Source of the DNA: Peribacillus acanthi
GTDB taxonomy: Bacteria; Bacillota; Bacilli; Bacillales; DSM-1321
Length of the DNA: 38,864 bases
Assembly: GCF_003073175.1 (NCBI RefSeq)
Contig: NZ_QBBX01000014.1
Span: forward strand, 61,534 to 100,397
Direction of reading: 5' to 3'
Of this stretch, positions 9,481-17,551 are shown in pieces. Position 1 is the first letter of the stretch; each line of letters starts with the position of its first letter. The notes beneath the pieces are model-generated. The model did not search any database. It was not told where the DNA came from and saw only the letters and a list, made by a program, of their open reading frames with translations. Position numbers and translations under genes: made by a program.

Positions 9481-9745
9481 CTGGCGAGTTAGATTTAAAA
9501 ATCCCACGTGGCTTGTTACCGTAGGGATTCCAGGCACTTTATTGCTTGTACAAATGCTTTTATCTTTTATCAATCAGTTTATTTTTCCTATCGGTTATAC
9601 ACTCACAGATGATGCATTAAACGGGATTATGAAATTCATCAACTTATTTGCTGTAGTATTTCTCGGTATTGGAGGAGTAGTTGACCCTACTACTAAAGGT
9701 ATTGGTGACAGTGAACATGCTATGAAATATACACAGCCAAAATAG
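9464..9745 (+). CDS. Phage holin (phi LC3 family), solitary
   Basis: A 93-residue product typical of the phi LC3 holin family: INWRVRFKNPTW at the N terminus, one clear hydrophobic segment, then DALNGIMKFINLFAVVFLGIGGVVDPTTKGIGDSEHAM. Holins make membrane lesions that release endolysin. The start could be GTG 9464 or TTG 9473; neither has a good ribosome site. No endolysin or other phage gene is nearby, so this is either a domesticated holin or the last survivor of a decayed prophage. Confidence 0.78.
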   Translation: MISLINWRVRFKNPTWLVTVGIPGTLLLVQMLLSFINQFIFPIGYTLTDDALNGIMKFINLFAVVFLGIGGVVDPTTKGIGDSEHAMKYTQPK

Positions 9746-9757
9746 GTTTGATTTAGG

Positions 9758-9792
9758 GAATGGAGAAATCAAATCCATTCTCTTTTAATTTT
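9758..9792 (+). terminator. Terminator after the holin gene
   Basis: GAATGGA (9758-9764) pairs with TCCATTC (9774-9780), followed by TCTTTTAATTTTTTTC. Confidence 0.6.
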
Positions 9793-9877
9793 TTTCAAAA
9801 TATATAGGAAGTTTTGAAACTTTTCTTTAAGGAGAATCGTTAAATACTATAGAGACTACGTATGAGGGGGAGCGAAG

Positions 9878-10075
9878 GTGAAGAAAATAAAAGGAATCGT
9901 TGTGACCATCATGTCTTTCATCTTTCTGAGCTCCTGTTCAAGTGATGCTAGTCAAATGAAAAAAGAAAACATACAAATCATAGATGAAAATCTAAGATTG
10001 AAGGATAAGATTATTGAATTAGAAGAGAAAATCCAACATTTAGAGAATGAAAACAATCTGTCAAGCAATAGCTGA
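9878..10075 (+). CDS. Small coiled-coil lipoprotein
   Basis: A 65-residue product with a GTG start and GAGGGGG seven bases upstream. A hydrophobic leader ends in the lipobox LSSC, so the mature protein would be about 45 residues and anchored by a lipidated Cys. That part is a heptad-like helix (ENLRLKDKIIELEEKIQHLENE), probably a dimerising coiled coil. No family recognised. A strong terminator follows immediately, so it is a single-gene unit. Confidence 0.7.
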   Translation: MKKIKGIVVTIMSFIFLSSCSSDASQMKKENIQIIDENLRLKDKIIELEEKIQHLENENNLSSNS

Positions 10076-10079
10076 TAAA

Positions 10080-10117
10080 AAACTGTTAAAGCAGGAATGA
10101 ACTTTAACAGTTTTTTT
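10080..10117 (+). terminator. Terminator after the small lipoprotein gene
   Basis: AAACTGTTAAAG pairs perfectly with CTTTAACAGTTT (10080-10091 with 10102-10113), followed by a T run. Confidence 0.88.
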
Positions 10118-10275
10118 GTGTTTATCACTAGGTTGATGTGATTCCCTCGCTAGAAACTTCGATTCTATTTTAGCTAATTGTTGATTTATTTTGCGAGGTG
10201 ATAGGACAAGGTTTAAAACCTAAAGCTTTTCAATTATAATGATTCTGACAATTGTAAACAAAAGGGGAGATTGCA

Positions 10276-11448
10276 ATGAAAAATAGCATAATAAATCATG
10301 TGAATGAACTAAAAGAGGATTTTATAGAAATCAGTCAATACATATATGATCATCCTGAACTTGGGGATGTTGAATTTCAATCTTCACAAAAGCTGATAGA
10401 TTATCTAAAACAGCATGGTTTCAAGGTGGAAAAGGGAATTGTGGGAAGGGACACTGCTTTTAAAGCTACATTTGAGAGTGGAAAACCTGGTCCGAATGTT
10501 GCTTTCCTTTGTGAATACGACGCCCTTCCTGGTATCGGACACGGTTGTGGCCACAATTTAATTGGTACGATGAGCATGGGTGCAGGAGTTGCCTTAAGTA
10601 AAGTAGTGGAACATACAGGTGGGAAAATTACCGTTTTAGGAACACCAGCTGAAGAGACAAATGGCGCGAAGGTTCCTATGGCAGAACAAGGAATCTTTGC
10701 AGACATTGATGCTGCTTTGATGGTCCATCCAGCAGGCGAGAGTTATGAAAGTGGAGAGTCATTAGCCATGGACGCTTTGCAGTTTGAATTTTTCGGTAGA
10801 ACATCTCATGCTGCAGCGTCTCCTCATGAAGGGATTAATGCCTTGGATGGTGTACTACAGCTATTCAATGGTATAAACGCATTGCGTCAACATGTTAAGC
10901 AGGATGTCCGTATCCATGGAATCATTAAGGATGGAGGGACTGCTGCGAATGTCGTACCTGAATATGCGAGAGCGCAATTTTATATTCGATCAAAAGACCG
11001 ACAATATTTAAATGAAGTAGTAGAAAAAGTAAAAAATATTGCACAAGGTGCCGCAACCATGACTGGAGCGGAGTTGAAAGTAAGTAACTACGAGTTGAGC
11101 TATGATGATATGAGAACGAATCAAGCACTTTCTAATGCATTTACCCATAATATGAAGTTGGCGGGTGTAAACGAAGTGTTGCCTGCAAAAGATAGCTATG
11201 GAAGTATTGATATGGGGAATGTAAGTCAAGTCACTCCAGCTATTCATCCGTATATCGGTCTTGGAAAGCCTGGATTGATTGCCCATACGAGAGATTTCGC
11301 TGAATTGACTGTGTCTGAGGCTGGGAAGAATACCTTAATCCAAGGAATTCAAGCCCTAGCATTAACAGGATACGATGTATTATCTGACGCGTCTTTATTA
11401 GCAGAAATGAAGAAAGAATTTCAACAGAAGGTAAAAGGCCAAAAATAA
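10276..11448 (+). CDS. M20-family amidohydrolase / peptidase
   Basis: A 390-residue member of the M20D group (aminobenzoyl-glutamate hydrolase, N-acyl-amino-acid hydrolase). It shows HPELG near residue 25, the metal-ligand motif GHGCGHN near 92-98, TPAEET with the catalytic Glu near 120, a VHPA ligand, and the lid dimerisation domain beginning FFGRTSHAAASPHEG. These enzymes hydrolyse amide bonds of small cytoplasmic substrates; the substrate is not evident. GGGGAG precedes the ATG. No transporter or partner gene is adjacent. Confidence 0.87.
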   Translation: MKNSIINHVNELKEDFIEISQYIYDHPELGDVEFQSSQKLIDYLKQHGFKVEKGIVGRDTAFKATFESGKPGPNVAFLCEYDALPGIGHGCGHNLIGTMSMGAGVALSKVVEHTGGKITVLGTPAEETNGAKVPMAEQGIFADIDAALMVHPAGESYESGESLAMDALQFEFFGRTSHAAASPHEGINALDGVLQLFNGINALRQHVKQDVRIHGIIKDGGTAANVVPEYARAQFYIRSKDRQYLNEVVEKVKNIAQGAATMTGAELKVSNYELSYDDMRTNQALSNAFTHNMKLAGVNEVLPAKDSYGSIDMGNVSQVTPAIHPYIGLGKPGLIAHTRDFAELTVSEAGKNTLIQGIQALALTGYDVLSDASLLAEMKKEFQQKVKGQK

Positions 11449-11527
11449 GAAACTCCCTTGACGAATATTGTAAAAGTTGGTATTTTTAATAAGAAAGCTA
11501 TCCCTTCATTAAAAGGAGAAATGTTAT

Positions 11528-11551
11528 ATGTTAGGTGTCGTTCTTAACTAA
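11528..11551 (+). CDS. Leader peptide ORF, MLGVVLN
   Basis: A seven-codon ORF with GGAG (11515-11518) nine bases before its ATG. Its Val-Leu-Asn codons and stop lie in a segment complementary to a downstream RNA segment, as expected for a ribosome-sensing leader. An alternative ATG at 11521 is too close to the ribosome site. Confidence 0.5.
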   Translation: MLGVVLN

Positions 11552-11741
11552 CCCGTGATTTTAATACGGATTTTCCATTCTGTCATACATTAAGAAAGGT
11601 TAATTACAACCTTTATTTGTGTTGCGCTTCGAATGGGATGTTAAGAACAAAAAGCACTGCATATAGCAAGGTAATCCTTTTGACAAAGTTTATTTGTCAT
11701 ATTCAAAAAAGGGGATAGTGGGATTATTAACCTTGTCTATT

Positions 11742-11773
11742 AACCGCAATGACTTAGTTCATTGCGGTTTTTT
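11742..11773 (+). terminator. Leader terminator before the MutS2-like gene
   Basis: AACCGCAATGA and TCATTGCGGTT form a perfect 11-base stem with a six-base loop and trailing T run. It lies upstream of the gene rather than after one. Confidence 0.88.
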
Positions 11774-11806
11774 GCGTTTATATAATCATTATTGGAGGAA
11801 CTAACA

Positions 11807-13726
11807 TTGAATAATCAAACATTTCAAATATTGGAATTCGTAAAAATAAAACAGGAAATCCAAGAAATTGCAATGACACAAGAAGGAAAATCTTTTATCG
11901 AAGAAATGCAACCTTCTTATAACTTAAAACAAATTGAAGCTTGGTTAGATGAGTTGGAGGAAGCAAAAAGAATTCTAGGCATTTCTTCTTCGGTTCCGAT
12001 ATCTGGTCTAGATGGAATGGAGACAATTAGAAGTGGACTTCATAAAGGGATTGCTCTTAGAGTCGATCAGTTAATGAAAGTTCTACTCTTCTTAGATAGC
12101 TGTGAAAAAATGAAACGGTTTATGAAGGATAAGGATTACGTCGCGCCTAGAGTATCGACTTATGTTGCAGGAATTGAAGATTTATCCTCTCTTGCTGAAG
12201 AGATTATGAGGTGCATCCGAAATAATATGATAGATGATTATGCTTCAAAGGAGCTTTTACGTTTAAGAAAGCAAATTGGGATAGTAGAAGAAAGAATAAA
12301 AGAAAAAGCAGAATCAATGGTCCGATCGAAGAAAATGGAAGCCTTCCTTCAAGATTCAATGGTTGTAATCCGAAATGGTAGATACACATTACCTATCAAA
12401 AAAGAATATAAAACAAAGGTGAAGGGTAGTGTGTTAGATGTCTCTGCATCTGGTTCAACAGTCTTTATAGAGCCTGAGGAGTTAATGTATTTCCAGGCAG
12501 AGCTTGAAGGTTTAAAGAGCCTAGAAATAATGGAAGAAGAGCGGATTCTCTCCTATTTGACAGGATTAGTTGAAGAACACGATATGAAAATTAAGCTTGC
12601 CATGGATATTATGGTCACGTACGATGTGCTATTCGCAAAAGCAAAATATGCCTTGAGAACGAGGGCAAACAAGATACAAATCAACGATAGACATTACATT
12701 GAATTGAAAAATGCAAAGCATCCTTTATTAGGAGACAAAGCTATTCCGTTGAATCTGACTTTAGGAGAAGGCACCAATGCACTTTTAATAACCGGGCCAA
12801 ACACAGGTGGGAAAACCGTCACAATCAAAACGATAGGCCTATTATCCTTAATGACACAGTGTGGTCTTCATGTACCAGCTGACGCGGAAAGCCATATTAG
12901 CATTTATCAAAAAATACTACTCGACATTGGAGATGGGCAAAGTATTGAGCAAAATTTAAGTACATTCAGTTCCCATTTAAAAAATATTATTTCTGTGTTA
13001 CAAGAAACCAATGATCATAGTTTAGTCCTTCTTGATGAGCTAGGATCGGGTACAGATCCAAAAGAAGGGATGGGATTAGCTACCGCTATATTGGAAGAAC
13101 TTTTCATGAAGGGGTGTACGCTCCTTGCAACTACTCACTATAGTGAAATCAAGGAATTTGCAGAAACAACGGCAGGCTTTATGAACGGATCGATGGAATT
13201 TGATTTGGAAACATTACAACCCACCTATAGATTATTGCTTGGTAAGGGTGGAAGCAGCCAAGCCTTTGCTATTGCTTTGAAATTAGGGATGCATCCAGCC
13301 ATAATAAAAAACGCCCATTCCTACACTTATAAAGAAGAAAGAAATTATGATCATACCATTTATGGACACGATATCAAGGAATTAGAGAAACAGCTGGCTC
13401 GTAATAAATTTGCTCATTTTCGAAAACCAGAAAAGAAAGTCTCTCATACCGAACAGTTCCAAATGGGTGATAATGTATTGATTACTGCAACCGGGGAGTT
13501 TGGAATTGTATATAAAGGTCCAGATGAGAAAGGCCAATATGTGGTTCAAGTGAAAAATGAGAAAAAAGAATATTCTTCCAAGCGTCTTAAATTGTATATT
13601 AAAGCTACCGAGATGTATCCAGATGATTATGATTTTGATATTATATTTCAGTCTAAAGATTATAGAAAAAGTAACAAACAATTATCGAAGGGTCATGTTG
13701 AAGGATTGACTATTGAGAGGGAATAG
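11807..13726 (+). CDS. MutS2-like ATPase lacking the Smr domain
   Basis: The 639-residue product is a MutS2 family member. It has the lever/clamp helices, Walker A GPNTGGKT, Walker B LLDELGSGTDPKEG, the TTHYSEIKEFA segment, GKGGSSQAFAIALKLGM, and a KOW-like module (GDNVLITATGEFGIVYKG). Canonical MutS2 is about 780 residues and ends in an Smr nuclease domain; here the chain ends after the KOW-like part. Bacillus MutS2 acts on stalled or collided ribosomes, and an Smr-less paralogue could split ribosomes without cutting RNA. TTG 11807 is preferred, with GGAGG eight bases upstream. The attenuator-like leader points to induction by translation stress. Confidence 0.85.
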   Translation: MNNQTFQILEFVKIKQEIQEIAMTQEGKSFIEEMQPSYNLKQIEAWLDELEEAKRILGISSSVPISGLDGMETIRSGLHKGIALRVDQLMKVLLFLDSCEKMKRFMKDKDYVAPRVSTYVAGIEDLSSLAEEIMRCIRNNMIDDYASKELLRLRKQIGIVEERIKEKAESMVRSKKMEAFLQDSMVVIRNGRYTLPIKKEYKTKVKGSVLDVSASGSTVFIEPEELMYFQAELEGLKSLEIMEEERILSYLTGLVEEHDMKIKLAMDIMVTYDVLFAKAKYALRTRANKIQINDRHYIELKNAKHPLLGDKAIPLNLTLGEGTNALLITGPNTGGKTVTIKTIGLLSLMTQCGLHVPADAESHISIYQKILLDIGDGQSIEQNLSTFSSHLKNIISVLQETNDHSLVLLDELGSGTDPKEGMGLATAILEELFMKGCTLLATTHYSEIKEFAETTAGFMNGSMEFDLETLQPTYRLLLGKGGSSQAFAIALKLGMHPAIIKNAHSYTYKEERNYDHTIYGHDIKELEKQLARNKFAHFRKPEKKVSHTEQFQMGDNVLITATGEFGIVYKGPDEKGQYVVQVKNEKKEYSSKRLKLYIKATEMYPDDYDFDIIFQSKDYRKSNKQLSKGHVEGLTIERE

Positions 13727-13762
13727 GAGAGTAAGCACTAACAAGAATGAATTAAGGTATCA

Positions 13763-13791
13763 TTGACAACAATGATAACAACGGGTATACA
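13763..13791 (+). promoter_or_regulatory. Sigma-A promoter of cvfB
   Basis: TTGACA (13763-13768), a 17-base spacer and TATACA (13786-13791), about 55 bases before the cvfB start. Confidence 0.75.
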
Positions 13792-13846
13792 GTTATGGTA
13801 TAACATGGTACAGTATAAAACAGTGAAAAATAAAGGAGGTTTGGCA

Positions 13847-14713
13847 ATGATGAATTTATTGCCCGGTACGGTTGAAGAATTGCTTGTAGACCGCCAAACC
13901 GATTTTGGGTACTTTTTAACAAATCGAGTGGAAGATGTACTCTTACCTAATAGAGAAGTAGAAGGTGAGATTGAAATAGGAGATTGGGTAGACGTATTTC
14001 TTTATCATGATAAACTAGGCAGAATCACAGCTACCATGAAGATTCCAGCCATTACGGAAGACGTTTATGGATGGGCTGAAGTGGTTGGTAAACAAAAAGA
14101 TTTAGGTGTGTTTGTAAACATTGGGTTGAGTAAGGATATTCTAGTTTCAAAGGATGAGCTTCCATTGTTTACAGAACTATGGCCTAATACCGGTGATCAA
14201 CTGTTTGTGACATTGAAACGTGATCGAAAGGATCGTTTATTTGCCCATTTAGCTTCTGAAGACACTATTTTGTCTAACCTGGGGAAAAAACCAAAAGAGA
14301 AATTGTTCAACGCAACGCTTTCAGGTAGGGTTTATAAACTGAAAAAGGTTGGCACCTATGTTATTACAGACGAAGGGTATAAAATTTTCATTCATGAAAG
14401 TGAAAGACCAGAAGAGCCTCGTTTAGGTGAAAAAATCAGTGTAAGAATCATTGACCTAAAGGATGATGGTAGCTTAAACGGATCTCTGCTACCATTCAGC
14501 AAGGATAAGATCGATGATGATGCTGAAGTAGTGTTAACCTATTTAATAGGAAGAGGCGGAGCAATGCCTTATGGAGATAAAAGCGACCCTGAAATCATCA
14601 AAGATTTCTTTAATATGAGTAAAGGCTCATTTAAAAAGGCTTTAGGGAAATTGATGAAGGAAAACAAGATTTACCAAGAGGATGGATGGACCTACACTTC
14701 CGATAGAAAATAA
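13847..14713 (+). CDS. cvfB: S1-domain RNA-binding protein CvfB (YitL)
   Basis: A 288-residue cytoplasmic protein with tandem S1-like OB folds: N-terminal LLPGTVEELLVDRQTDFGYFL, then WAEVVGKQKDLGVFVNIG near 75-95, then a further S1 segment near 155-200. It ends with a winged helix (MPYGDKSDPEIIKDFFNMSKGSFKKALGKLMKE...). This is the CvfB/YitL layout, known in Staphylococcus as a virulence and RNA-binding factor. AAAGGAGGT precedes the ATG at 13847; the frame is open further upstream, but that part contains the promoter -35. It forms its own unit ending in a strong terminator. Confidence 0.92.
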   Translation: MMNLLPGTVEELLVDRQTDFGYFLTNRVEDVLLPNREVEGEIEIGDWVDVFLYHDKLGRITATMKIPAITEDVYGWAEVVGKQKDLGVFVNIGLSKDILVSKDELPLFTELWPNTGDQLFVTLKRDRKDRLFAHLASEDTILSNLGKKPKEKLFNATLSGRVYKLKKVGTYVITDEGYKIFIHESERPEEPRLGEKISVRIIDLKDDGSLNGSLLPFSKDKIDDDAEVVLTYLIGRGGAMPYGDKSDPEIIKDFFNMSKGSFKKALGKLMKENKIYQEDGWTYTSDRK

Positions 14714-14729
14714 TACTTTTAAATAGTAA

Positions 14730-14772
14730 AAGGGTTAAGGGAAATCACAAGATTCCCTTAACCCTTTTTTCT
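14730..14772 (+). terminator. Terminator after cvfB
   Basis: AAGGGTTAAGGGAA and TTCCCTTAACCCTT form a perfect 14-base stem, followed by a T run. Confidence 0.92.
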
Positions 14773-14841
14773 ATAAAAAAAGCATGTAATTCAAAATACG
14801 AATTATCATGCTTAGTAAAAGGTAGAATGAAGTGCAATTTG

Positions 14842-17004
14842 TTATTCTCCAGCTGCCTTCTTCATTTCAGGTTTCTGTTTTGTGACAAATGGCATCCACC
14901 AGTTCCAATCGCCTAATAGCTTCATTAAAGCAGGGACTAATAGCATTCGGATAATAGTGGCGTCAATAAAGATTGCCAAAGCAATTCCAATTCCGATTTG
15001 TTTTACAGGGACGACGCCTGTGAAAGCAAAAGCACCTGTAATAACAATCATGATGAGAGCGGCTGAGGTAATAATTTTACTCGTAGAAGCAAGGCCAGCA
15101 GCTGTTGCTTCATCGTTGTTGCCGGTTTTGTTGTAGATTTCATGGATACGAGAAATTAAGAATACTTCGTAATCCATACTTAATCCGAAAACTAAACTGA
15201 ACACAAATACTGGAAGTACGAGCGCGATATCGCTTTGAGACAGCCCGAAATGTCCTTCTTGGAATAACCAGACAAGGATTCCAAAAGTAGATGACAGACC
15301 AATCACATTCATGATAATTGCTTTTAAAGGAATAATGACGGAACGGAAGCCTATCATCAGAATGATGTAAGTGGATATCAAGATGATTGCCATTCCAATC
15401 GGAAGCTTTTCAAAAATCTCATCAAAGATTTCTTGATTAAATTTAACACTTCCACCAAATGTTAATGGATAATCCCAATCCTTTTCGCTCCAGTCTCTAA
15501 TCCAATCTTTGGCTTCATCTGAAGAATCTTGTTTAGAAAGAGTTACTGGTAAAAGCAATTTCTCTTCTTTGATAAATTGCTTCAATACAGGTTCAAGGGA
15601 TTGTTTGCTTTGTGGATTCTTTAATGCCATTTCTAGTTCAACACTAGTTTTCGTACCACTATAGCTATATAAAGATTCTACTTCAGAAACCATATCGTCC
15701 TTTTCTAATTCGTTGACTAGTTTCTCAAGATCCTTCAGTCCTTCAGAATCTACCCACGATCCTTTTCTTTCTGCGACTATATAGACAGTACTTGAATCCT
15801 TTTCAAGAAATTTGTCTTGAATGATATCCAATGCTTTTCTTGAGTCATATTCTTTCGGCAAAGAGTCTGAATCTGGTATGGCTAATCGAATATTTTGGAC
15901 TGGGAGTATCCCAATTACCAGAATAGACAATGCGAAGAGTGTAATAATAATGGGACGTTTCATAACACTTTCAGCAAATTTTCTCCAGCCATTTGTTCCT
16001 TTATTTTTCGATTTAATCAACATGCCTTTATTTAATTTATTACCTAAGAGCATGAGTAGAGCTGGTAACAAGGTTAAAGAGGTAATGACGGCTAATGTGA
16101 CCACAACCATTCCGCCGATAGCAACTGTCTGGAAGATGTCAATTTTGATGACCATCATTGCGGCTAAGCCGATGAAAACGCAAAGTGCCGAGAACAAGAT
16201 TGAACGTCCTGCTGTCATAACCGTTTTTCTGATTGCTTCATATTTATTCGCACCTGTAAATTCTTCTCGGTAACGGTTAATGAACAATAATGCAAAATCA
16301 ATACTTAAGGCAAGCCCAACCATTGGGACTACATTTAATAAGAAGATGGAAAGGTTCAACTTTTCTCCAAGTAAGGTTAATATACCAAATGAAGAAAGTA
16401 CGGTTACTGCTCCAATTAGAATTGGAACAATGGATGCTACGACACTTCCAAAAGCAAATAACAACACGACGATAGCGACTGGAAGCCCAATGAGCTCAGC
16501 TTTTTTTAAATCGTCTTGACTCGCTTTGTTCATATCTTCCCTAATTACAGGAGCACCTGTCACCATGGAACCATCATACTTTTCCATTGTTTCTCTTACT
16601 TTTTTTACTTGTTGAGACATGTTGCTTTCCGATTTATTAAAGGAAAGAATTGTATAAGCATATCCGTCTTTATACAGTTTTGGGTTGTCTAAAGGGGATT
16701 GTATGGATTCTGTAATTTTTAAATGTGATAAATCTTGTAATGCTGTATTGATCTCATTTTTAAAATCCGTCTCGGACTGATTTTTTTCCTTTTGAAAGAG
16801 AACCAGTAGGCTGGACTTTGGGAGTTCAAAAGTATCGGATAATTCCTTTTGAACGATTTTATAATCGCCATCCATTTCAAATCCATCTCCGTTTAATTTC
16901 GATGGAAGTTGAATGGCTAAATAAGATAGAATTACGGCAAGTATAATCCATATTACAAGAAGTGGTTTCCGTAGAGTGACCACTATTGATGAAAGTAGTT
17001 TCAT
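14842..17004 (-). CDS. MMPL-family RND-type transporter
   Basis: A 720-residue membrane protein in two similar halves. Each half starts with one helix, followed by a large extracellular loop and a bundle of five helices. The characteristic inner motif AxSIDFALLFINRYREEF occurs in the first half, with GLSMDYEVFLISRI in the second. This fits actinobacterial MMPL and Bacillus YdfJ/YdgH-type exporters of lipids or hydrophobic drugs. GGGGAG is six bases before the ATG. No substrate genes are adjacent. A repeated AT-rich sequence lies just upstream. Confidence 0.9.
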   Translation of the reverse strand: MKLLSSIVVTLRKPLLVIWIILAVILSYLAIQLPSKLNGDGFEMDGDYKIVQKELSDTFELPKSSLLVLFQKEKNQSETDFKNEINTALQDLSHLKITESIQSPLDNPKLYKDGYAYTILSFNKSESNMSQQVKKVRETMEKYDGSMVTGAPVIREDMNKASQDDLKKAELIGLPVAIVVLLFAFGSVVASIVPILIGAVTVLSSFGILTLLGEKLNLSIFLLNVVPMVGLALSIDFALLFINRYREEFTGANKYEAIRKTVMTAGRSILFSALCVFIGLAAMMVIKIDIFQTVAIGGMVVVTLAVITSLTLLPALLMLLGNKLNKGMLIKSKNKGTNGWRKFAESVMKRPIIITLFALSILVIGILPVQNIRLAIPDSDSLPKEYDSRKALDIIQDKFLEKDSSTVYIVAERKGSWVDSEGLKDLEKLVNELEKDDMVSEVESLYSYSGTKTSVELEMALKNPQSKQSLEPVLKQFIKEEKLLLPVTLSKQDSSDEAKDWIRDWSEKDWDYPLTFGGSVKFNQEIFDEIFEKLPIGMAIILISTYIILMIGFRSVIIPLKAIIMNVIGLSSTFGILVWLFQEGHFGLSQSDIALVLPVFVFSLVFGLSMDYEVFLISRIHEIYNKTGNNDEATAAGLASTSKIITSAALIMIVITGAFAFTGVVPVKQIGIGIALAIFIDATIIRMLLVPALMKLLGDWNWWMPFVTKQKPEMKKAAGE

Positions 17005-17045
17005 TGCATGCTCCCCTTTTATTTAGCAGTCATTCTTCATTATCT

Positions 17046-17086
17046 ATAAAAAGTTATAAAAGATAAAGTATAAAGTTATAAAGATA
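17046..17086 (-). promoter_or_regulatory. AT-rich direct repeats upstream of the MMPL gene
   Basis: Two copies of an AAGTTATAAA(A)GATA motif (17046-17065 and 17069-17086) are spaced about 21-22 bases apart, two helical turns, 40-80 bases before the MMPL start. They may be regulator half-sites or promoter sequence; low complexity limits certainty. Confidence 0.3.
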
Positions 17087-17180
17087 GTTTGTTTGGAATT
17101 TCATTCATAAATTATGTAAATATTGCATATGCTATCTCTATGTGGCAAATGCGTGTCACGAATAAAGGAGGGCTCTTGCA

Positions 17181-17366
17181 ATGTATTTTTCTAAAAAGCA
17201 ACAGGATTTTGAAGAGGTCATTATTGAAAATACAGTCGTATTTTCCTGCATTTCCGATACCTGCAATGGCTGGATGAGGAAGGAATTTGCTACAGATGCT
17301 TTACTTTGCCCTTTTTGTGGGAATGATATGGTAGAAGAAGTAAGAGAGCTACCTCGTATAAAATAA
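17181..17366 (+). CDS. ydjO: Cold-inducible protein YdjO family, zinc-ribbon-like
   Basis: A 61-residue protein. SCISDTCNGWMRKEF followed by LLCPFCGNDM gives four Cys as in a small zinc ribbon, and CxGWMR and CPFC are diagnostic of the YdjO family. B. subtilis YdjO is induced by cold shock; its molecular role is unknown. AAAGGAGGG precedes the ATG. It is divergent from the MMPL gene and ends at its own terminator. Confidence 0.85.
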   Translation: MYFSKKQQDFEEVIIENTVVFSCISDTCNGWMRKEFATDALLCPFCGNDMVEEVRELPRIK

Positions 17367-17384
17367 TAAGGATTACATAGGATG

Positions 17385-17420
17385 ATTCGACCTGAATTAA
17401 AGGGTCGAATTTTTATTTTT
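17385..17420 (+). terminator. Terminator after ydjO
   Basis: ATTCGACC (17385-17392) pairs with GGTCGAAT (17403-17410), followed by TTTTATTTTT. Confidence 0.8.
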
Positions 17421-17551
17421 CAGACTGCTCGTCATTAGTTCGTTAAAGGTCTGTTACTTTTGTAATATAATTATTACCGTGTTGTTCTTTGGATTTTGAT
17501 ACTTCATGTTATGATTGTTTCCGTTAGCTAAAAACGAGCGGAGGTAATTAC

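Larger units (their letters stand above)
11458..11773 (+). promoter_or_regulatory. Candidate transcription attenuator before the MutS2-like gene
   Basis: A promoter-like TTGACG-N17-TATTTT (11458-11486) is followed by a short leader ORF, a structured region and a perfect intrinsic terminator (11-base arms 11742-11752 and 11759-11769, then T run) that ends 34 bases before the gene. GTTCTTAAC, the last sense codons of the leader ORF (11540-11548), is perfectly complementary to 11640-11648. AAGGTTAAT (11596-11604) can pair with 11608-11614, with ATTAACCTT (11726-11734), or partly with ATTAACC (11739-11745), which overlaps the terminator arm. These mutually exclusive pairings fit ribosome-controlled antitermination. 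The mechanism is inferred. Confidence 0.65.

Noticed and set aside
9337-9573. Minus-strand open frame opposite the holin
   Set aside because: It overlaps the clearly recognisable holin and has no family likeness or ribosome site.
17452-17520. Possible WalR box upstream of yocH
   Set aside because: TGTTAC and TGTAAT hexamers occur but are three bases apart rather than five, so the canonical direct repeat is not met.
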